Part shown: piece after piece, positions 1 to 10,012 of the stretch
How the letters are laid out: each line of letters begins with the position of its first letter
Position numbering within the stretch: the stretch's first letter is position 1
Assembly (NCBI RefSeq): GCF_000763375.1
Contig: NZ_JPSY01000004.1
Span: 212,472-276,471 of the forward strand
Source of the DNA: Microbacterium profundi
GTDB taxonomy: Bacteria; Actinomycetota; Actinomycetes; Actinomycetales; Microbacteriaceae
Direction of reading: 5' to 3'
Length of the DNA stretch: 64,000 bases
Notes under the pieces: model-generated
Seen by the model: the letters and a program-made list of their open reading frames with translations, nothing else
Told to the model about the DNA's origin: nothing
Databases searched by the model: none
Translations under genes and position numbers: made by a program

Positions 1-166
1 GCTGGAAGAGGTGCCCGGACTCGGTGCGTCGCGCATCAAGGTGCTGTTGAAGCACTTCGGGTCGGTGACCGCGCTGCGCGGCGCGAGCTCGGAGGAGATC
101 CAGCAGGTGCAGGGGATCGGACCGGCACTCGCCCAGAGCATCCACACGCACCTCGCGACTCGATAG
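1..166 (+). CDS. uvrC: UvrABC nuclease subunit C, C-terminal end (partial)
   Basis: The frame opens at base 2 and runs 54 residues to a TAG at 164-166. It encodes two consecutive helix-hairpin-helix units, recognisable by VPGLG near the start and VQGIGPALA near the end, which is how UvrC ends. UvrC makes the dual incisions in nucleotide excision repair, and this tail binds DNA. The order uvrC-rapZ-whiA that follows is standard in actinobacteria and supports the call. Only the tail is visible because the gene starts outside the window. A tandem HhH tail alone could come from another repair protein, but the neighbourhood makes UvrC much the likeliest. Confidence 0.85.
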   Translation, partial: LEEVPGLGASRIKVLLKHFGSVTALRGASSEEIQQVQGIGPALAQSIHTHLATR

Positions 167-214
167 GCTGGTCTTCACAGCGGGAGCTGATCTACACATG
201 GAGAGGAACCGTCG

Positions 215-1087
215 ATGACCGTCGAGGAGAAGAACGAGTTCCTCATCGTCACCGGCATGTCCGGTGCGGGGCGCTCCACCGTGGCGAACGCCCTTGAAGA
301 CCTCGGCTGGTACGTGGTGGACAACCTCCCACCGCAGATGCTGCGCCCGTTGCTCGATCTCACCGATCTCGGTGGGGGAGCACTGCCCAAGGTCGCGGCG
401 GTCGTCGATGTGCGAGGTCGCAATCTGTTCAACGACTTCCCCGAGGTGGCTCGTGCGCTGCGTTCGCGCGGTAGCGTGCGCGTGGTCTTCCTCGACGCAT
501 CCGATGATGTGCTCGTGCGGCGGTTCGAGTCGGTCAGGCGCCCGCATCCCCTGCAGGAGGACGGCACCCTGCTCGACGGCATCCGGCTTGAGCGTTCGCG
601 CCTGACGCTGGTGCGCGAGGCGGCCGACATCGTCATCGACACGTCCGAGCTGAACATCCATCAGCTTGCGACGCAGGTGTTCGAGGCCTTCTCCGAGGAG
701 GGTGCGGCGCGGCACCGGCTGACGATCCTGAGCTTCGGGTTCAAGTACGGGCTGCCGACGGACGTCGACCTCGTCGCTGACATGCGCTTCCTGCCCAACC
801 CCTTCTGGATCGATGAACTGCGCGGGCTCACCGGTCAGGATGCTCCGGTGCGCGACTATGTGCTCTCACGCGAAGGCGCGACGGAGTTCCTCGATGCTTA
901 CGCCACGGCGCTGGTTCCAGTGCTGGAGGGGTATCAGCGCGAGAACAAGGGGCATTCGACCGTCGCGGTCGGCTGTACAGGTGGCAAGCATCGGTCGGTG
1001 GCGACGGCGGAGGAACTCGCTAAGCGCCTCGCCTCGATCCCAGGTGTCGCGGTCAATGTCCGTCACCGAGACCTCGGCCGCGAATAG
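215..1087 (+). CDS. rapZ: RapZ family nucleotide-binding protein (RNase adapter)
   Basis: A 290-residue protein of normal family length. The N-terminal P-loop reads GMSGAGRS at residues 14-21, with Arg where the usual Walker A Lys sits. The C-terminal domain carries GCTGGKHRSV at residues 253-262, the hallmark of RapZ/YvcJ. In enterobacteria RapZ delivers the GlmZ small RNA to RNase E; in Gram-positives it is a nucleotide-binding protein of less clear role, and nothing here shows an RNA target. The ATG at 215 follows a GGAGAGG ribosome site. It lies 48 bases after uvrC and 70 bases before whiA, with no yvcK-type gene between them. Confidence 0.95.
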   Translation: MTVEEKNEFLIVTGMSGAGRSTVANALEDLGWYVVDNLPPQMLRPLLDLTDLGGGALPKVAAVVDVRGRNLFNDFPEVARALRSRGSVRVVFLDASDDVLVRRFESVRRPHPLQEDGTLLDGIRLERSRLTLVREAADIVIDTSELNIHQLATQVFEAFSEEGAARHRLTILSFGFKYGLPTDVDLVADMRFLPNPFWIDELRGLTGQDAPVRDYVLSREGATEFLDAYATALVPVLEGYQRENKGHSTVAVGCTGGKHRSVATAEELAKRLASIPGVAVNVRHRDLGRE

Positions 1088-1157
1088 AACGGCGCGGCGC
1101 CCGGTAAACTGTTCCTTTGCGTCGCGATCCGGCGCATGACGCTTTACAAGGAGTCCC

Positions 1158-2135
1158 GTGGCACTAACCACCGACGTCAAGGCTGAACTCGTCAGCATCC
1201 GTAACGCACCCCCGACGGTTCGCGTCGCGGAAGTCACCGCGATCCTCCGGTTCGCCGGCGGGCTCCACTCGATCGCCGGTCGTGTCGCCGTCGAGGCCGA
1301 GGTCGACGCTGATCTGCTGGCCCGCCGCGTCGCCCGCGATCTCGCCGAGATCTACGGGGTTCGTCCTGAGATCGCCCAGGTGCAGTCCGCGAGCTCGCAC
1401 GATGGCGCGCGCTACGCGGTCCGTGTGATCGCGGCAGGCGAGACGCTCGCACGCCAGACCGGTCTGCTCGACCAGCGCCGCCGACCTGTGCGCGGGCTCC
1501 CCAACAGACTCACCACCGGATCCCGCGAAGAGATCGCGGGTCTGTGGCGCGGTGCGTTCCTCGCAGCCGGTTCTCTTTCGGAGCCCGGCCGCTCGGCGAT
1601 GCTCGAGGTCTCGTGCCCGACCTCCGAGGCCGCGATGGCGCTCGTCGGTGCAGCGCACCGGCTCGGCGTCGCAGCCAAGGCGCGCGAGGTGCGCGGTCTG
1701 CCGCGCGTCGTCGTGCGAGAGGGCGAAGCGATCCGCTCGATCCTCAGCCAGATGGGTGCCCAGAAGACCGCGGCCGCATGGGAGGAGATGCGCCAGCGCC
1801 GTGAGATGCGCGCCGGAGTCAACCGACTCGTGAACTTCGACGACGCGAACCTGCGTCGCTCGGCGCAGGCTGCCGTCGCTGCGTGCGCACGTGTCGAGCG
1901 TGCTCTCGAGATCCTCGCGGAGGATGTGCCCGACCACCTGCGCGTGGCGGGCGAGCTGCGTCTCGCGCACCGCGACGCCAGCCTTGACGAACTCGGTCAC
2001 CACGCGGATCCGCCGCTCACGAAGGATGCTGTCGCAGGACGCATCCGCCGCCTTCTGGCGATGGCCGACAAGCGTGCGCAGCAGGAGGGCATCCCCAGCA
2101 CGGAGGACGCCGTACCCGCAGGGCTCGACGCCTGA
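1158..2135 (+). CDS. whiA: WhiA DNA-binding regulator
   Basis: A 325-residue protein with the WhiA layout: an N-terminal domain related to LAGLIDADG homing endonucleases (but not catalytic in this family), then a helix-turn-helix domain near residues 275-305, where the ASLDELG segment lies. In Streptomyces WhiA acts with WhiB in sporulation septation; in non-sporulating actinobacteria and firmicutes it influences division and metabolism. The start is the GTG at 1158 with AAGGAG about five bases upstream, giving the typical [11 protein letters not shown] beginning. A TAAACT box at 1105-1110 may be its own -10 element, though the matching -35 is poor. Confidence 0.95.
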   Translation: MALTTDVKAELVSIRNAPPTVRVAEVTAILRFAGGLHSIAGRVAVEAEVDADLLARRVARDLAEIYGVRPEIAQVQSASSHDGARYAVRVIAAGETLARQTGLLDQRRRPVRGLPNRLTTGSREEIAGLWRGAFLAAGSLSEPGRSAMLEVSCPTSEAAMALVGAAHRLGVAAKAREVRGLPRVVVREGEAIRSILSQMGAQKTAAAWEEMRQRREMRAGVNRLVNFDDANLRRSAQAAVAACARVERALEILAEDVPDHLRVAGELRLAHRDASLDELGHHADPPLTKDAVAGRIRRLLAMADKRAQQEGIPSTEDAVPAGLDA

Positions 2136-2286
2136 ACAGACATCGTCTTTTCTCGTCATCCGAGGAAGGATCCGCACCGCTGTGCCGTTGACGTCAGTAG
2201 GATGAAAACGTCTGCTCCGCACCGCACACGGGTGGTGCGGGGGACCGACAAGCGCCGCGGCGCGGCGCGGATTGGATGAAAGCGAC

Positions 2287-2913
2287 ATGGCGATCTACAC
2301 GCTCCCCGACCTTCCCTACGACTTTGCAGCTCTTGAGCCGCACATCAGCGGAAAGATCATGGAACTGCACCATGACAAGCATCACCAGGCGTACGTCACG
2401 GGTGCGAACGCGGCACTCGACGGACTCGCTGAGGCCCGCGACAGCGGCAACCTCGCGAACGTGAACAAGCTCGAGAAGGACCTCGCGTTCAACCTCGGCG
2501 GTCACGTGAACCACTCGATCTTCTGGACCAACCTCTCCCCGAACGGCGGAGGCGAGCCGGAAGGCGAGCTGAAGGCCGCCATCGACGAGTTCTTCGGCTC
2601 CTTCGAGAAGTTCCAGGCGCACTTCACCGCCACCGCCATGGGTATTCAGGGCTCTGGCTGGTCAGTGCTCAGCTGGGACTCGATCGGACAGCGTCTGATC
2701 ATCCAGCAGCTGTTCGATCAGCAGTCCAACTCGGCACAGGGCACGATTCCGCTGTTCCAGCTCGACATGTGGGAGCACGCCTTCTACCTCGACTACCTCA
2801 ACGTGAAGGCCGACTACGTCAAGGCCGCGTGGAACATCGCGAACTGGGAGAACGTGGCCCAGCGCCTCGACGCCGCCCGTAAGCAGACGAACGGCCTGCT
2901 GGTACTGTCGTAA
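2287..2913 (+). CDS. sodA: Superoxide dismutase, Mn/Fe family
   Basis: A 208-residue cytoplasmic enzyme that dismutates superoxide. The metal-ligand neighbourhoods are all visible: HHDKHHQAYV near residue 30, NHSIFW near residue 80, and DMWEHAFYLDY near residue 165. I chose the ATG at 2287 (MAIYTLPDLPYDF), not the in-frame ATG at 2272, because family members begin here. The motifs do not fix Mn against Fe, though most actinobacterial relatives are Mn-type. A strong hairpin terminator follows the stop, so this is probably a single-gene unit inserted between whiA and the glycolytic cluster. Confidence 0.96.
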   Translation: MAIYTLPDLPYDFAALEPHISGKIMELHHDKHHQAYVTGANAALDGLAEARDSGNLANVNKLEKDLAFNLGGHVNHSIFWTNLSPNGGGEPEGELKAAIDEFFGSFEKFQAHFTATAMGIQGSGWSVLSWDSIGQRLIIQQLFDQQSNSAQGTIPLFQLDMWEHAFYLDYLNVKADYVKAAWNIANWENVAQRLDAARKQTNGLLVLS

Positions 2914-2921
2914 TCAAGACG

Positions 2922-2955
2922 GGCGTCCCGACGGACAACAGCCCGTCGGGACGCC
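2922..2955 (+). terminator. Hairpin terminator after sodA
   Basis: A perfect 13-bp inverted repeat (GGCGTCCCGACGG at 2922-2934 and its complement at 2943-2955) separated by 8 bases, nine bases past the sodA stop. There is no clear T-run, as is common in high-GC actinobacteria. Confidence 0.8.
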
Positions 2956-3014
2956 GTCGTCCACGAATTCTCTAATGAAAACGCGCGAGAGCGCACGAGA
3001 AACAGGAGACCTGA

Positions 3015-4025
<1,011 letters not shown>

Positions 4026-4032
4026 GCTCGTC

Positions 4033-5247
4033 ATGACTCTGCGCACCCTGGAATCGCTGGGTTCGCTCGAAGGCAAGCGCGTCATCGTCCGTTGTGACCT
4101 GAACGTCCCCCTGAAGGACGGCGTCATAACGGACGATGGGCGTGTGCGCGCTTCGCTGCCGACTCTGAATGCACTGATCAACGCCGGCGCACGTGTCATC
4201 GTGTGCTCGCACCTCGGCCGCCCCGACGGGGCACCCGACCCGCAGTACAGCCTCGCGCCCGTCGCACAGCGACTGTCTGAACTGCTCGGCAAGCCGGTCG
4301 CGTTCGCTCGCGACACCGTCGGCGAGTCGGCGAAGGAAGCAGTGGCGTCTCTCGAAGACGGCGGCGTCGTCGTGCTCGAGAACCTGCGTTTCAACGCGGG
4401 GGAGACCGCGAAGGATGACGCGGAGCGCAAGTCGTTCGCATCGGAACTCGCAGAGCTTGGCGATGCCCTGGTCTCCGACGGATTCGGCGTCGTGCACCGC
4501 AAGCAGGCGAGCGTGTACGAGCTCGCCGAGCTGCTGCCGTCCGCGGCAGGGCTGCTGATCGCGACCGAGCTCGACGTGCTCGACCGTCTCACCGAGAACC
4601 CCGAGCGGCCGTACACGGTCGTCCTCGGCGGTTCGAAGGTCAGCGACAAGCTCGGTGTGATCTCGCACCTTCTTCCGCGCGTGGATCGCATCCTCGTCGG
4701 CGGAGGGATGCTGTTCACCTTCCTGAAGGCGCAGGGGCACGCAGTCGGTGCCAGCCTGCTCGAGGAGGACCAGCTCGACACCGTGCGCGGTTACATCACC
4801 GAGGCCGCTGAGCGCGGCGTCGAGATAGTTCTGCCCTCCGACGTCGTCGTGGCGGAGTCGTTCTCGGCGGATGCTGCGCACGAGGTGACGGAGGCGGATG
4901 CCATCGAGCAGACCGCGTTCGGAGCATCCGGCATCGGACTCGACATCGGGCCGGCGACCGCGAAGGCGTTCGCCGACGCGATCCGCGATTCGAAGACCGT
5001 GTTCTGGAACGGCCCGATGGGCGTGTTCGAGTTCCCGGCGTTCGCCGCAGGAACCAAGGCCGTCGCGCAGGCGCTCTCCGAGGTCGACGGCCTCGGAGTC
5101 GTCGGTGGCGGTGACTCAGCGGCCGCCGTGCGTCAGCTCGGCTTCGCTGATGACCAGTTCGGTCACATCTCGACGGGCGGAGGCGCAAGCCTCGAGTTCC
5201 TCGAGGGCAAGAAGCTACCCGGCCTGGAGGTGCTCGGATGGGCATAA
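4033..5247 (+). CDS. pgk: Phosphoglycerate kinase
   Basis: A 404-residue kinase that makes ATP from 1,3-bisphosphoglycerate in glycolysis. Visible landmarks are RCDLNVPL near residue 20, SHLGRPDG near residue 57, the VVLGGSKVSDK substrate loop near residue 200, and GGGDSAAA near the C terminus. The ATG at 4033 lies 7 bases after the gap stop. The last bases overlap the start of tpiA by 10 bp, implying translational coupling of the two enzymes. Confidence 0.97.
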   Translation: MTLRTLESLGSLEGKRVIVRCDLNVPLKDGVITDDGRVRASLPTLNALINAGARVIVCSHLGRPDGAPDPQYSLAPVAQRLSELLGKPVAFARDTVGESAKEAVASLEDGGVVVLENLRFNAGETAKDDAERKSFASELAELGDALVSDGFGVVHRKQASVYELAELLPSAAGLLIATELDVLDRLTENPERPYTVVLGGSKVSDKLGVISHLLPRVDRILVGGGMLFTFLKAQGHAVGASLLEEDQLDTVRGYITEAAERGVEIVLPSDVVVAESFSADAAHEVTEADAIEQTAFGASGIGLDIGPATAKAFADAIRDSKTVFWNGPMGVFEFPAFAAGTKAVAQALSEVDGLGVVGGGDSAAAVRQLGFADDQFGHISTGGGASLEFLEGKKLPGLEVLGWA

Positions 5248-6026
5248 CCCGTACCCCGCTGATCGCGGGCAACTGGAAGATGAATCTCGACCACCTGCAG
5301 GCGGTCGCGTTCGTGCAGAAGCTGCATTGGGCGCTCAAGGACGCCAAGCACGAGGACGGCTCTGTCGAGGTGGCGGTCTTCCCGCCGTTCACCGACATCC
5401 GCAGCGTGCAGACGCTGATCGACGCGGACAAGATCCCCTTCGCTCTCGGTGCGCAGGATGTCTCGGCGCACGATTCCGGTGCATACACCGGTGAGGTCTC
5501 GGGTGCGTTCCTCGCGAAGCTCGACGCCAAATACGTCATCATCGGCCACTCCGAGCGCCGTGAGTACCACGCAGAGTCGGACGACGTCGTGGCAGGCAAG
5601 GTGCAGGCGGCGCTCAAGCACGGCCTCGTACCGGTGATCTGCGTCGGCGAGACCGCAGAGGACCTGGAGAAGTTCGGCGCGAGCGCCGTGCCCGCTGGCC
5701 AGTTGGAGGCAGCGTTGAAGGGCGTTCCGGCATCCGCTGACATCGTCGTCGCCTATGAGCCCGTGTGGGCGATCGGTTCAGGCCAGGCGGCGACCCCGCA
5801 GCAGGCGCAGGATGTCTGCGCCGCGCTGCGCGGAGTCCTCGCGAAGTCGCTCGATGAGGACGCCGCTGCGCGCACCCGCATCCTCTACGGCGGATCGGTG
5901 AAGGCGGCGAACATCGCCAGCTTCATGCGTGAGCCCGACGTGGACGGCGCACTGGTCGGCGGGGCGAGTCTCGTCGTCGACGACTTCGCCGCGATCATCC
6001 GGTTCGAAAAGCACGTCGGAGTGTAA
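5238..6026 (+). CDS. tpiA: Triose-phosphate isomerase
   Basis: A 262-residue TIM-barrel enzyme interconverting dihydroxyacetone phosphate and glyceraldehyde 3-phosphate. The substrate Lys is in AGNWKMN near residue 13, the electrophilic His in IIGHSERR near residue 100, and the catalytic base Glu in AYEPVWAIG near residue 172. The phosphate-binding YGGSV segment follows. The ATG at 5238 lies inside the pgk 3' end. A hairpin directly after the stop ends the glycolytic unit. Confidence 0.97.
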   Translation: MGITRTPLIAGNWKMNLDHLQAVAFVQKLHWALKDAKHEDGSVEVAVFPPFTDIRSVQTLIDADKIPFALGAQDVSAHDSGAYTGEVSGAFLAKLDAKYVIIGHSERREYHAESDDVVAGKVQAALKHGLVPVICVGETAEDLEKFGASAVPAGQLEAALKGVPASADIVVAYEPVWAIGSGQAATPQQAQDVCAALRGVLAKSLDEDAAARTRILYGGSVKAANIASFMREPDVDGALVGGASLVVDDFAAIIRFEKHVGV

Positions 6027-6029
6027 GTG

Positions 6030-6053
6030 GTGACGGGGCTGCGGCCCCGTCAC
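6030..6053 (+). terminator. Hairpin terminator after tpiA
   Basis: GTGACGGGGC at 6030-6039 pairs perfectly with 6044-6053 across a 4-base loop, three bases past the tpiA stop. There is no T-tract. It separates the glycolytic operon from secG; a TATACT box at 6058-6063 may start the next transcript. Confidence 0.7.
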
Positions 6054-6108
6054 TGCGTATACTTGACCCTTACGGGCAGACAACAGCCCCTTCGAAAGGC
6101 TCTTCTTC

Positions 6109-6357
6109 GTGGCAATTCTTGAGTTCGTCCTTCAGGTCCTGCTGGGCATCACCAGCGTCCTGCTGACACTCCTCATCCTTCTCCACAAGGGCCGCGGTGG
6201 CGGTCTGTCCGACATGTTCGGCGGTGGGATGACCTCTGCGGTCGGCTCGTCCGGTCTCGCGGAGCGAAACCTCAACCGTTTCACCATCGTCCTTGCGCTC
6301 GTGTGGTTCATCTCCATCGTCGCGCTCGGACTCATCACGAAGCTCGAGGTGATCTGA
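6109..6357 (+). CDS. secG: Preprotein translocase subunit SecG
   Basis: An 82-residue membrane protein with two hydrophobic helices (about residues 3-24 and 57-77) joined by a glycine-rich loop, KGRGGGLSDMFGGG, diagnostic of SecG. It is the accessory subunit of the SecYEG channel in the cytoplasmic membrane. The start is a GTG at 6109 after GAAAGG. The tpiA-secG order is conserved in many Gram-positive bacteria. rbpA begins 3 bases after the stop, so the two are probably co-transcribed. Confidence 0.93.
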   Translation: MAILEFVLQVLLGITSVLLTLLILLHKGRGGGLSDMFGGGMTSAVGSSGLAERNLNRFTIVLALVWFISIVALGLITKLEVI

Positions 6358-6359
6358 CC

Positions 6360-6716
6360 ATGGCCAGTGGAGGAAACGCGATCCGCGGAACCCGTGTGGG
6401 CTCAGGCCCCATGGGGGAGCAGGACCACGGCTACCACGCCGACCGTACCGCCGTGTCGTACTGGGATGCGCTCGGGAACGAGACGGTCCGCCACTTCGCT
6501 GCGGGGCTCCCTGAAGAGGAGATCCCCGAGACGATCGACCACCCGCAGTCCGGGCTTCCAGCCGGCCGCGACAAGGCGAACCCGCCGTCGCTTGCGAAGA
6601 ACGAGCCGTACAAGACGCACCTCGCATATGTGAAGGAGCGTCGTACCGACGATGAGGCGACACAGCTTCTCGATGACGCTCTCACGCAGCTGCGTGAGCG
6701 TCGCGGGCAGGCGTGA
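6360..6716 (+). CDS. rbpA: RNA polymerase-binding protein RbpA
   Basis: A 118-residue actinobacterial transcription factor. RbpA contacts the housekeeping sigma factor and promoter DNA and helps open complexes form. Visible are the N-terminal MASGGNAIRGTRVGSGPMGE segment, the aromatic and charged core containing YWDALGNETVRHF, and the C-terminal helix ending TQLRERRGQA that carries the sigma-interacting region. The ATG at 6360 lies 3 bases after secG, so I rejected the longer in-frame extension that would overlap secG. The family is essentially restricted to Actinobacteria, which supports the taxonomic placement. Confidence 0.95.
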   Translation: MASGGNAIRGTRVGSGPMGEQDHGYHADRTAVSYWDALGNETVRHFAAGLPEEEIPETIDHPQSGLPAGRDKANPPSLAKNEPYKTHLAYVKERRTDDEATQLLDDALTQLRERRGQA

Positions 6717-6742
6717 ACCAGCTTTTCCTCAACCCTTGACGA

Positions 6743-6773
6743 GACCGTCGCGACGCACCCGTCGCGGCGGTTT
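6743..6773. terminator. Bidirectional hairpin between rbpA and the convergent HEVGH gene
   Basis: An imperfect inverted repeat around GACCGTCGCGACG and CGTCGCGGCGGTTT, followed by a short T-run. It sits between two genes that face each other, so it could stop transcription from both sides. Confidence 0.6.
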
Positions 6774-6794
6774 CGTCGTCCCGGCTGAATCAGC

Positions 6795-8006
6795 TCAGCG
6801 GCACCCGGTCGCCGTGTCGATCAGCGACTGCGGGGGAGGACCGTATGCGGAGGTACCGTTGGCGACGTCGGTGTAGCCCATACTGATGGCCCAGGCGGTC
6901 GCCCACGCCTCGATGTTCGCCTGATCCGAGTCGTCGTACATTTCGTCGCACTTGACGCTGATCGCATGACCGACCTCGTGCGCGACGAGCGCTTCGCTGC
7001 GCGCACCTGGCCAGTACGCGGCGACCGAGTTCGACAGTTCGATCGTCGCGTAGCCAGGATCGGCATACCACCAGGTGGCGTAGCCACCCATGCTGTCGGC
7101 GTAGCCGTAACCGTTCACGAGCTCGGACCAATCGAAGTCGAGCAGTACGCCTGGGGAGAGGGAACGTGCGAAGGCCTCGATCTGCAGGCGTGCTTCGTAG
7201 AGCGGTCCGCTCTTCTCAGCGAGCTCTGCCTGCTCAGATGTCAGCATCTGCGATGCGGCCGTCTCGAGATCGGTGTAGGCCGCAGCGGCGGTCTCATCGA
7301 AGGATCCCTTGCTCTGCTGCAGCCGCTCCGCAGCCGACCGCAGCGCGATGATGTCGAGGTTTCGGGCCGACACGTGTGCTGCCTCGAACCCCGAGGCAGC
7401 ATCCGCGGCCGATGCGATCGCGGTGACACCTGCGTCTTCGAGCGTGCGTGCCGCTTCGTCGGCCGACTGGCTGGCGGTGTCAAAGTCATCGACGAGTTCG
7501 TCGGTCGCATCGCGGTCGGCGTTCAACTGAGTAGTCTCGCCGAAAAGTTCCCATGCCCAGGTCGGTTTCTCGTCGGCTGCTGGGAGTTGCTGCTCTCGGA
7601 CCGCCGTTCCGTCCGCGACTGCTGTCTCCGCTTCGCCGACAGTTTTGATCAGCACTTCCTTCGAGGCGGCATCCATGAGGACGCTGGCGTCATGGCCCGC
7701 GATTCCGGATGCGACGGCGAGAGTGCCTTCGAGCGCAGCCAGTTCATCGTCGAGAAGGCGGACGCCGTCCTCGGCGTCATCGATCGCATCCTCGAAGCCG
7801 GTGAGGGCGTCGTCGTAACCGAGGTTCGCTCCGATCTGCACGGCAGCGCATCCGCCCGCCACCAACACGATGCCGAGAGCGCCCCAGATCACAGAGCTTC
7901 GCCTTCTGTGCGATCTCGGCGCGGGTGCCGGTACTGCAGCGACTGGTGCGCCGAAGGCTGTGCCGAGGGCGTGACCGCCTCGAGGAGGAACTGACGGTGC
8001 GGTCAC
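6795..8006 (-). CDS. Membrane-anchored putative zinc metallopeptidase (HEVGH), otherwise unknown
   Basis: A 403-residue protein I cannot assign to a named family. It starts at a GTG with AGGAGG six bases upstream on the minus strand. A Pro/Ala/Arg-rich head of about 37 residues precedes one transmembrane helix (roughly 38-55). A long acidic, alanine-rich helical region follows (about 60-270), and then a small C-terminal domain with HEVGH, the HExxH zinc motif. The third zinc ligand is not obvious; an E in NIEAWATAWA about 20 residues later could serve. The inference is a cell-surface protease or a degenerate protease fold used for binding. The final CDEM and TGCR cysteines might form a disulfide outside the cell. 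Confidence 0.7.
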   Translation of the reverse strand: MTAPSVPPRGGHALGTAFGAPVAAVPAPAPRSHRRRSSVIWGALGIVLVAGGCAAVQIGANLGYDDALTGFEDAIDDAEDGVRLLDDELAALEGTLAVASGIAGHDASVLMDAASKEVLIKTVGEAETAVADGTAVREQQLPAADEKPTWAWELFGETTQLNADRDATDELVDDFDTASQSADEAARTLEDAGVTAIASAADAASGFEAAHVSARNLDIIALRSAAERLQQSKGSFDETAAAAYTDLETAASQMLTSEQAELAEKSGPLYEARLQIEAFARSLSPGVLLDFDWSELVNGYGYADSMGGYATWWYADPGYATIELSNSVAAYWPGARSEALVAHEVGHAISVKCDEMYDDSDQANIEAWATAWAISMGYTDVANGTSAYGPPPQSLIDTATGCR

Positions 8007-8025
8007 GAATCCTCCTGAGGAGAAG

Positions 8026-8099
8026 TGGAGGGGCTGACGAGAATCGAACTCGCATCATCTGTTTGGAAGACAGAGGCTTTACCACTAAGCTACAGCCCC
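8026..8099 (-). tRNA. tRNA-Gly (anticodon TCC)
   Basis: On the minus strand a 74-base cloverleaf begins GGGGCTG and ends CAGCCCC-T-CCA, with CCA encoded. The anticodon loop reads CTTCCAA, giving TCC, and the T-arm contains GTTCGATTC. It is flanked by the HEVGH gene and, divergently, by tRNA-Pro. Confidence 0.95.
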
Positions 8100-8207
8100 G
8101 GAATCCGACCCTCTGGAGGGCGCGGAAGCCGACCTGACAATCATAGCGGACGATGAGGCAGCTCCTGTCCGTTAGACTCGACGAGGCCGTTCCCGCGCGC
8201 GGGGTCA

Positions 8208-8284
8208 CGGGGCGTAGCTCAGCTTGGTAGAGCGCCCGCTTTGGGAGCGGGAAGTCGCAGGTTCAAATCCTGTCGCCCCGACCA
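8208..8284 (+). tRNA. tRNA-Pro (anticodon TGG)
   Basis: A 77-base cloverleaf with acceptor CGGGGCG pairing with CGCCCCG, discriminator A and encoded CCA. The anticodon loop TTTGGGA gives TGG, and the T-arm contains GTTCAAATC. A TAGACT box at 8173-8178 could be its -10 element. It lies 60 bases upstream of tig. Confidence 0.95.
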
Positions 8285-8344
8285 CGGCCCTCCATACCTC
8301 ACGACCGCATGATCACGCGGAAATCACAAGGAGAACACACAAGC

Positions 8345-9793
8345 ATGGCGAACAGCACCGTTGAGAAGCTGACCCCGACCCGGGCCAAGCTCACCATCAC
8401 GGTCACCCCGGACGAACTCAAGCCCAGCGTCGCGCACGCGTATGAGCACATCGCCCAGGACGTCCAGATCCCCGGTTTCCGCAAGGGCAAGGTCCCGGCT
8501 CCGATCATCGACCAGCGCATCGGCCGCGGCGCGGTCATCGAGCACGCCGTCAACGAGGGCCTCGACAAGTTCTTCCGCGAGGCTGCGAACGAGCAGAACC
8601 TTCGCGTCGTCGGTCGTCCCTCCGCTGACATCACCCAGTGGCCGAACGAGAAGGACTTCTCCGGCGATCTGATCGTCGAGGTCGAGGTCGACGTGCGTCC
8701 CGAGATCGAGGTTCCCTCGTTCGACGACATCACCCTGACGGTCGATGCCGTCGAGACCGATGAGGCCGCGCTCGATGCGGAACTCGACACGCTGCGTGCA
8801 CGCTTCGGCACACTCATCCCCGTCGACCGCCCCGCCGCGAAGGGTGACTTCGTCGAGCTCGACCTGGTCGCTACGATCGACGGCGCCGAGATCGACCGCG
8901 CCGAGGGCGTGTCCTACGAGGTCGGCTCCGGTGAGATGCTCGAAGGCATCGACGACGCGATCGAGTCCCTCACCGCAGGCGAGGACACCACCTTCAACTC
9001 CAAGCTCGTGGGCGGCGACCACGCCGGCTCCGAGGCTGAGGTCTCCGTCTCCGTCAAGGCTGTCAAGGAGCGCGAGCTTCCCGAGGCCGACGACGACTTC
9101 GCTCAGATCGCGAGCGAATTCGACACGATCGCAGAGCTGCGTGCAAGCCTCGCTGAGCGCGTGAGCGAGCAGGCCGTCTTCGGCCAGGGTTCGGCTGCTC
9201 GCGACCAGCTCATCGAGACGCTGCTCGAGAAGATCGACATCCCCGTGCCGCCGAAGCTCATCGAAGACGAGGTGCACAACCACCTCGAGGGTGAGAACCG
9301 CCTCGAGGACGACGTGCACCGCGCAGAGGTCACCGAGGCGAGCGAGAAGCAGTTCCGCACGCAGGTGCTGCTCGACACGATCGCCGAGCAGGCCGATGTG
9401 CAGGTCTCGCAGGAGGAGCTCAGCCAGTACATCATCCAGTCCGCAGCGCAGTACGGCATGGCTCCCCAGGAGTTCGTCGAGGCTCTGCAGTCGTCGAACC
9501 AGCTCCCCGCCCTGGCCGGAGAGGTCGCCCGCAACAAGGCTCTCGCCGTCGCACTCGGCAAGGTGAAGGTCGTCGACTCCAACGGCAAAACCGTTGACCT
9601 GTCTGGCTTCGTCGCCGTCGACGACGAGGCCGAGTCCGTTGAGACCGAGGCTGCCGCCGAGGAGAAGCCCGCGAAGAAGGCTGCGGCGAAGAAGGCTTCG
9701 GCCAAGAAGGACGACGACGCTGAGAAGCCCGCCGCCAAGAAGCCGGCAGCCAAGAAGGCTCCGGCCAAGAAGGCTGCCGACAAGGCCGAGTGA
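8345..9793 (+). CDS. tig: Trigger factor chaperone
   Basis: A 482-residue ribosome-associated chaperone. The N-terminal ribosome-binding domain contains PGFRKGKVP (about residues 40-48), the ribosome-docking signature. The FKBP-like prolyl isomerase domain follows near residues 160-240, then the C-terminal substrate-binding arms. The last 40 or so residues are a Lys/Ala/Pro-rich tail of AKK and PAKK repeats beyond the usual end, a feature of many actinobacterial trigger factors and a possible extra RNA contact. The ATG at 8345 has AAGGAG 11 bases upstream. It precedes clpP1-clpP2, and clpX lies 5 kb downstream. Confidence 0.96.
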   Translation: MANSTVEKLTPTRAKLTITVTPDELKPSVAHAYEHIAQDVQIPGFRKGKVPAPIIDQRIGRGAVIEHAVNEGLDKFFREAANEQNLRVVGRPSADITQWPNEKDFSGDLIVEVEVDVRPEIEVPSFDDITLTVDAVETDEAALDAELDTLRARFGTLIPVDRPAAKGDFVELDLVATIDGAEIDRAEGVSYEVGSGEMLEGIDDAIESLTAGEDTTFNSKLVGGDHAGSEAEVSVSVKAVKERELPEADDDFAQIASEFDTIAELRASLAERVSEQAVFGQGSAARDQLIETLLEKIDIPVPPKLIEDEVHNHLEGENRLEDDVHRAEVTEASEKQFRTQVLLDTIAEQADVQVSQEELSQYIIQSAAQYGMAPQEFVEALQSSNQLPALAGEVARNKALAVALGKVKVVDSNGKTVDLSGFVAVDDEAESVETEAAAEEKPAKKAAAKKASAKKDDDAEKPAAKKPAAKKAPAKKAADKAE

Positions 9794-9812
9794 TCGCACC
9801 CCGATCGTGACG

Positions 9813-9842
9813 AAAGGACGGATGCTGCGGCATCCGTCCTTT
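9813..9842 (+). terminator. Rho-independent terminator after tig
   Basis: AAAGGACGGATG at 9813-9824 pairs with CATCCGTCCTTT at 9831-9842 across a 6-base loop. It is a classic bidirectional hairpin 19 bases past the tig stop. Confidence 0.9.
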
Positions 9843-10012
9843 CGCGTATGAGGAGACGACATGAAGAAGTGGGAAAACCGCATCGCTCGATGACCGCCTA
9901 CGCTCGGGAGATCGGCGAGCGCGACACCTTGATATGCCGACGGCGAACACGGCCTGACCGCCGAGTGTGCGCCGGTAGATTCGAATCACCGAACACGGAA
10001 ACAGGAGCTGAA

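Noticed and set aside
8324..9883. Long minus-strand open frame of 519 codons opposite tig
   Set aside because: High-GC antisense shadow of trigger factor; Leu/Val-rich translation with no ribosome site and no family features.
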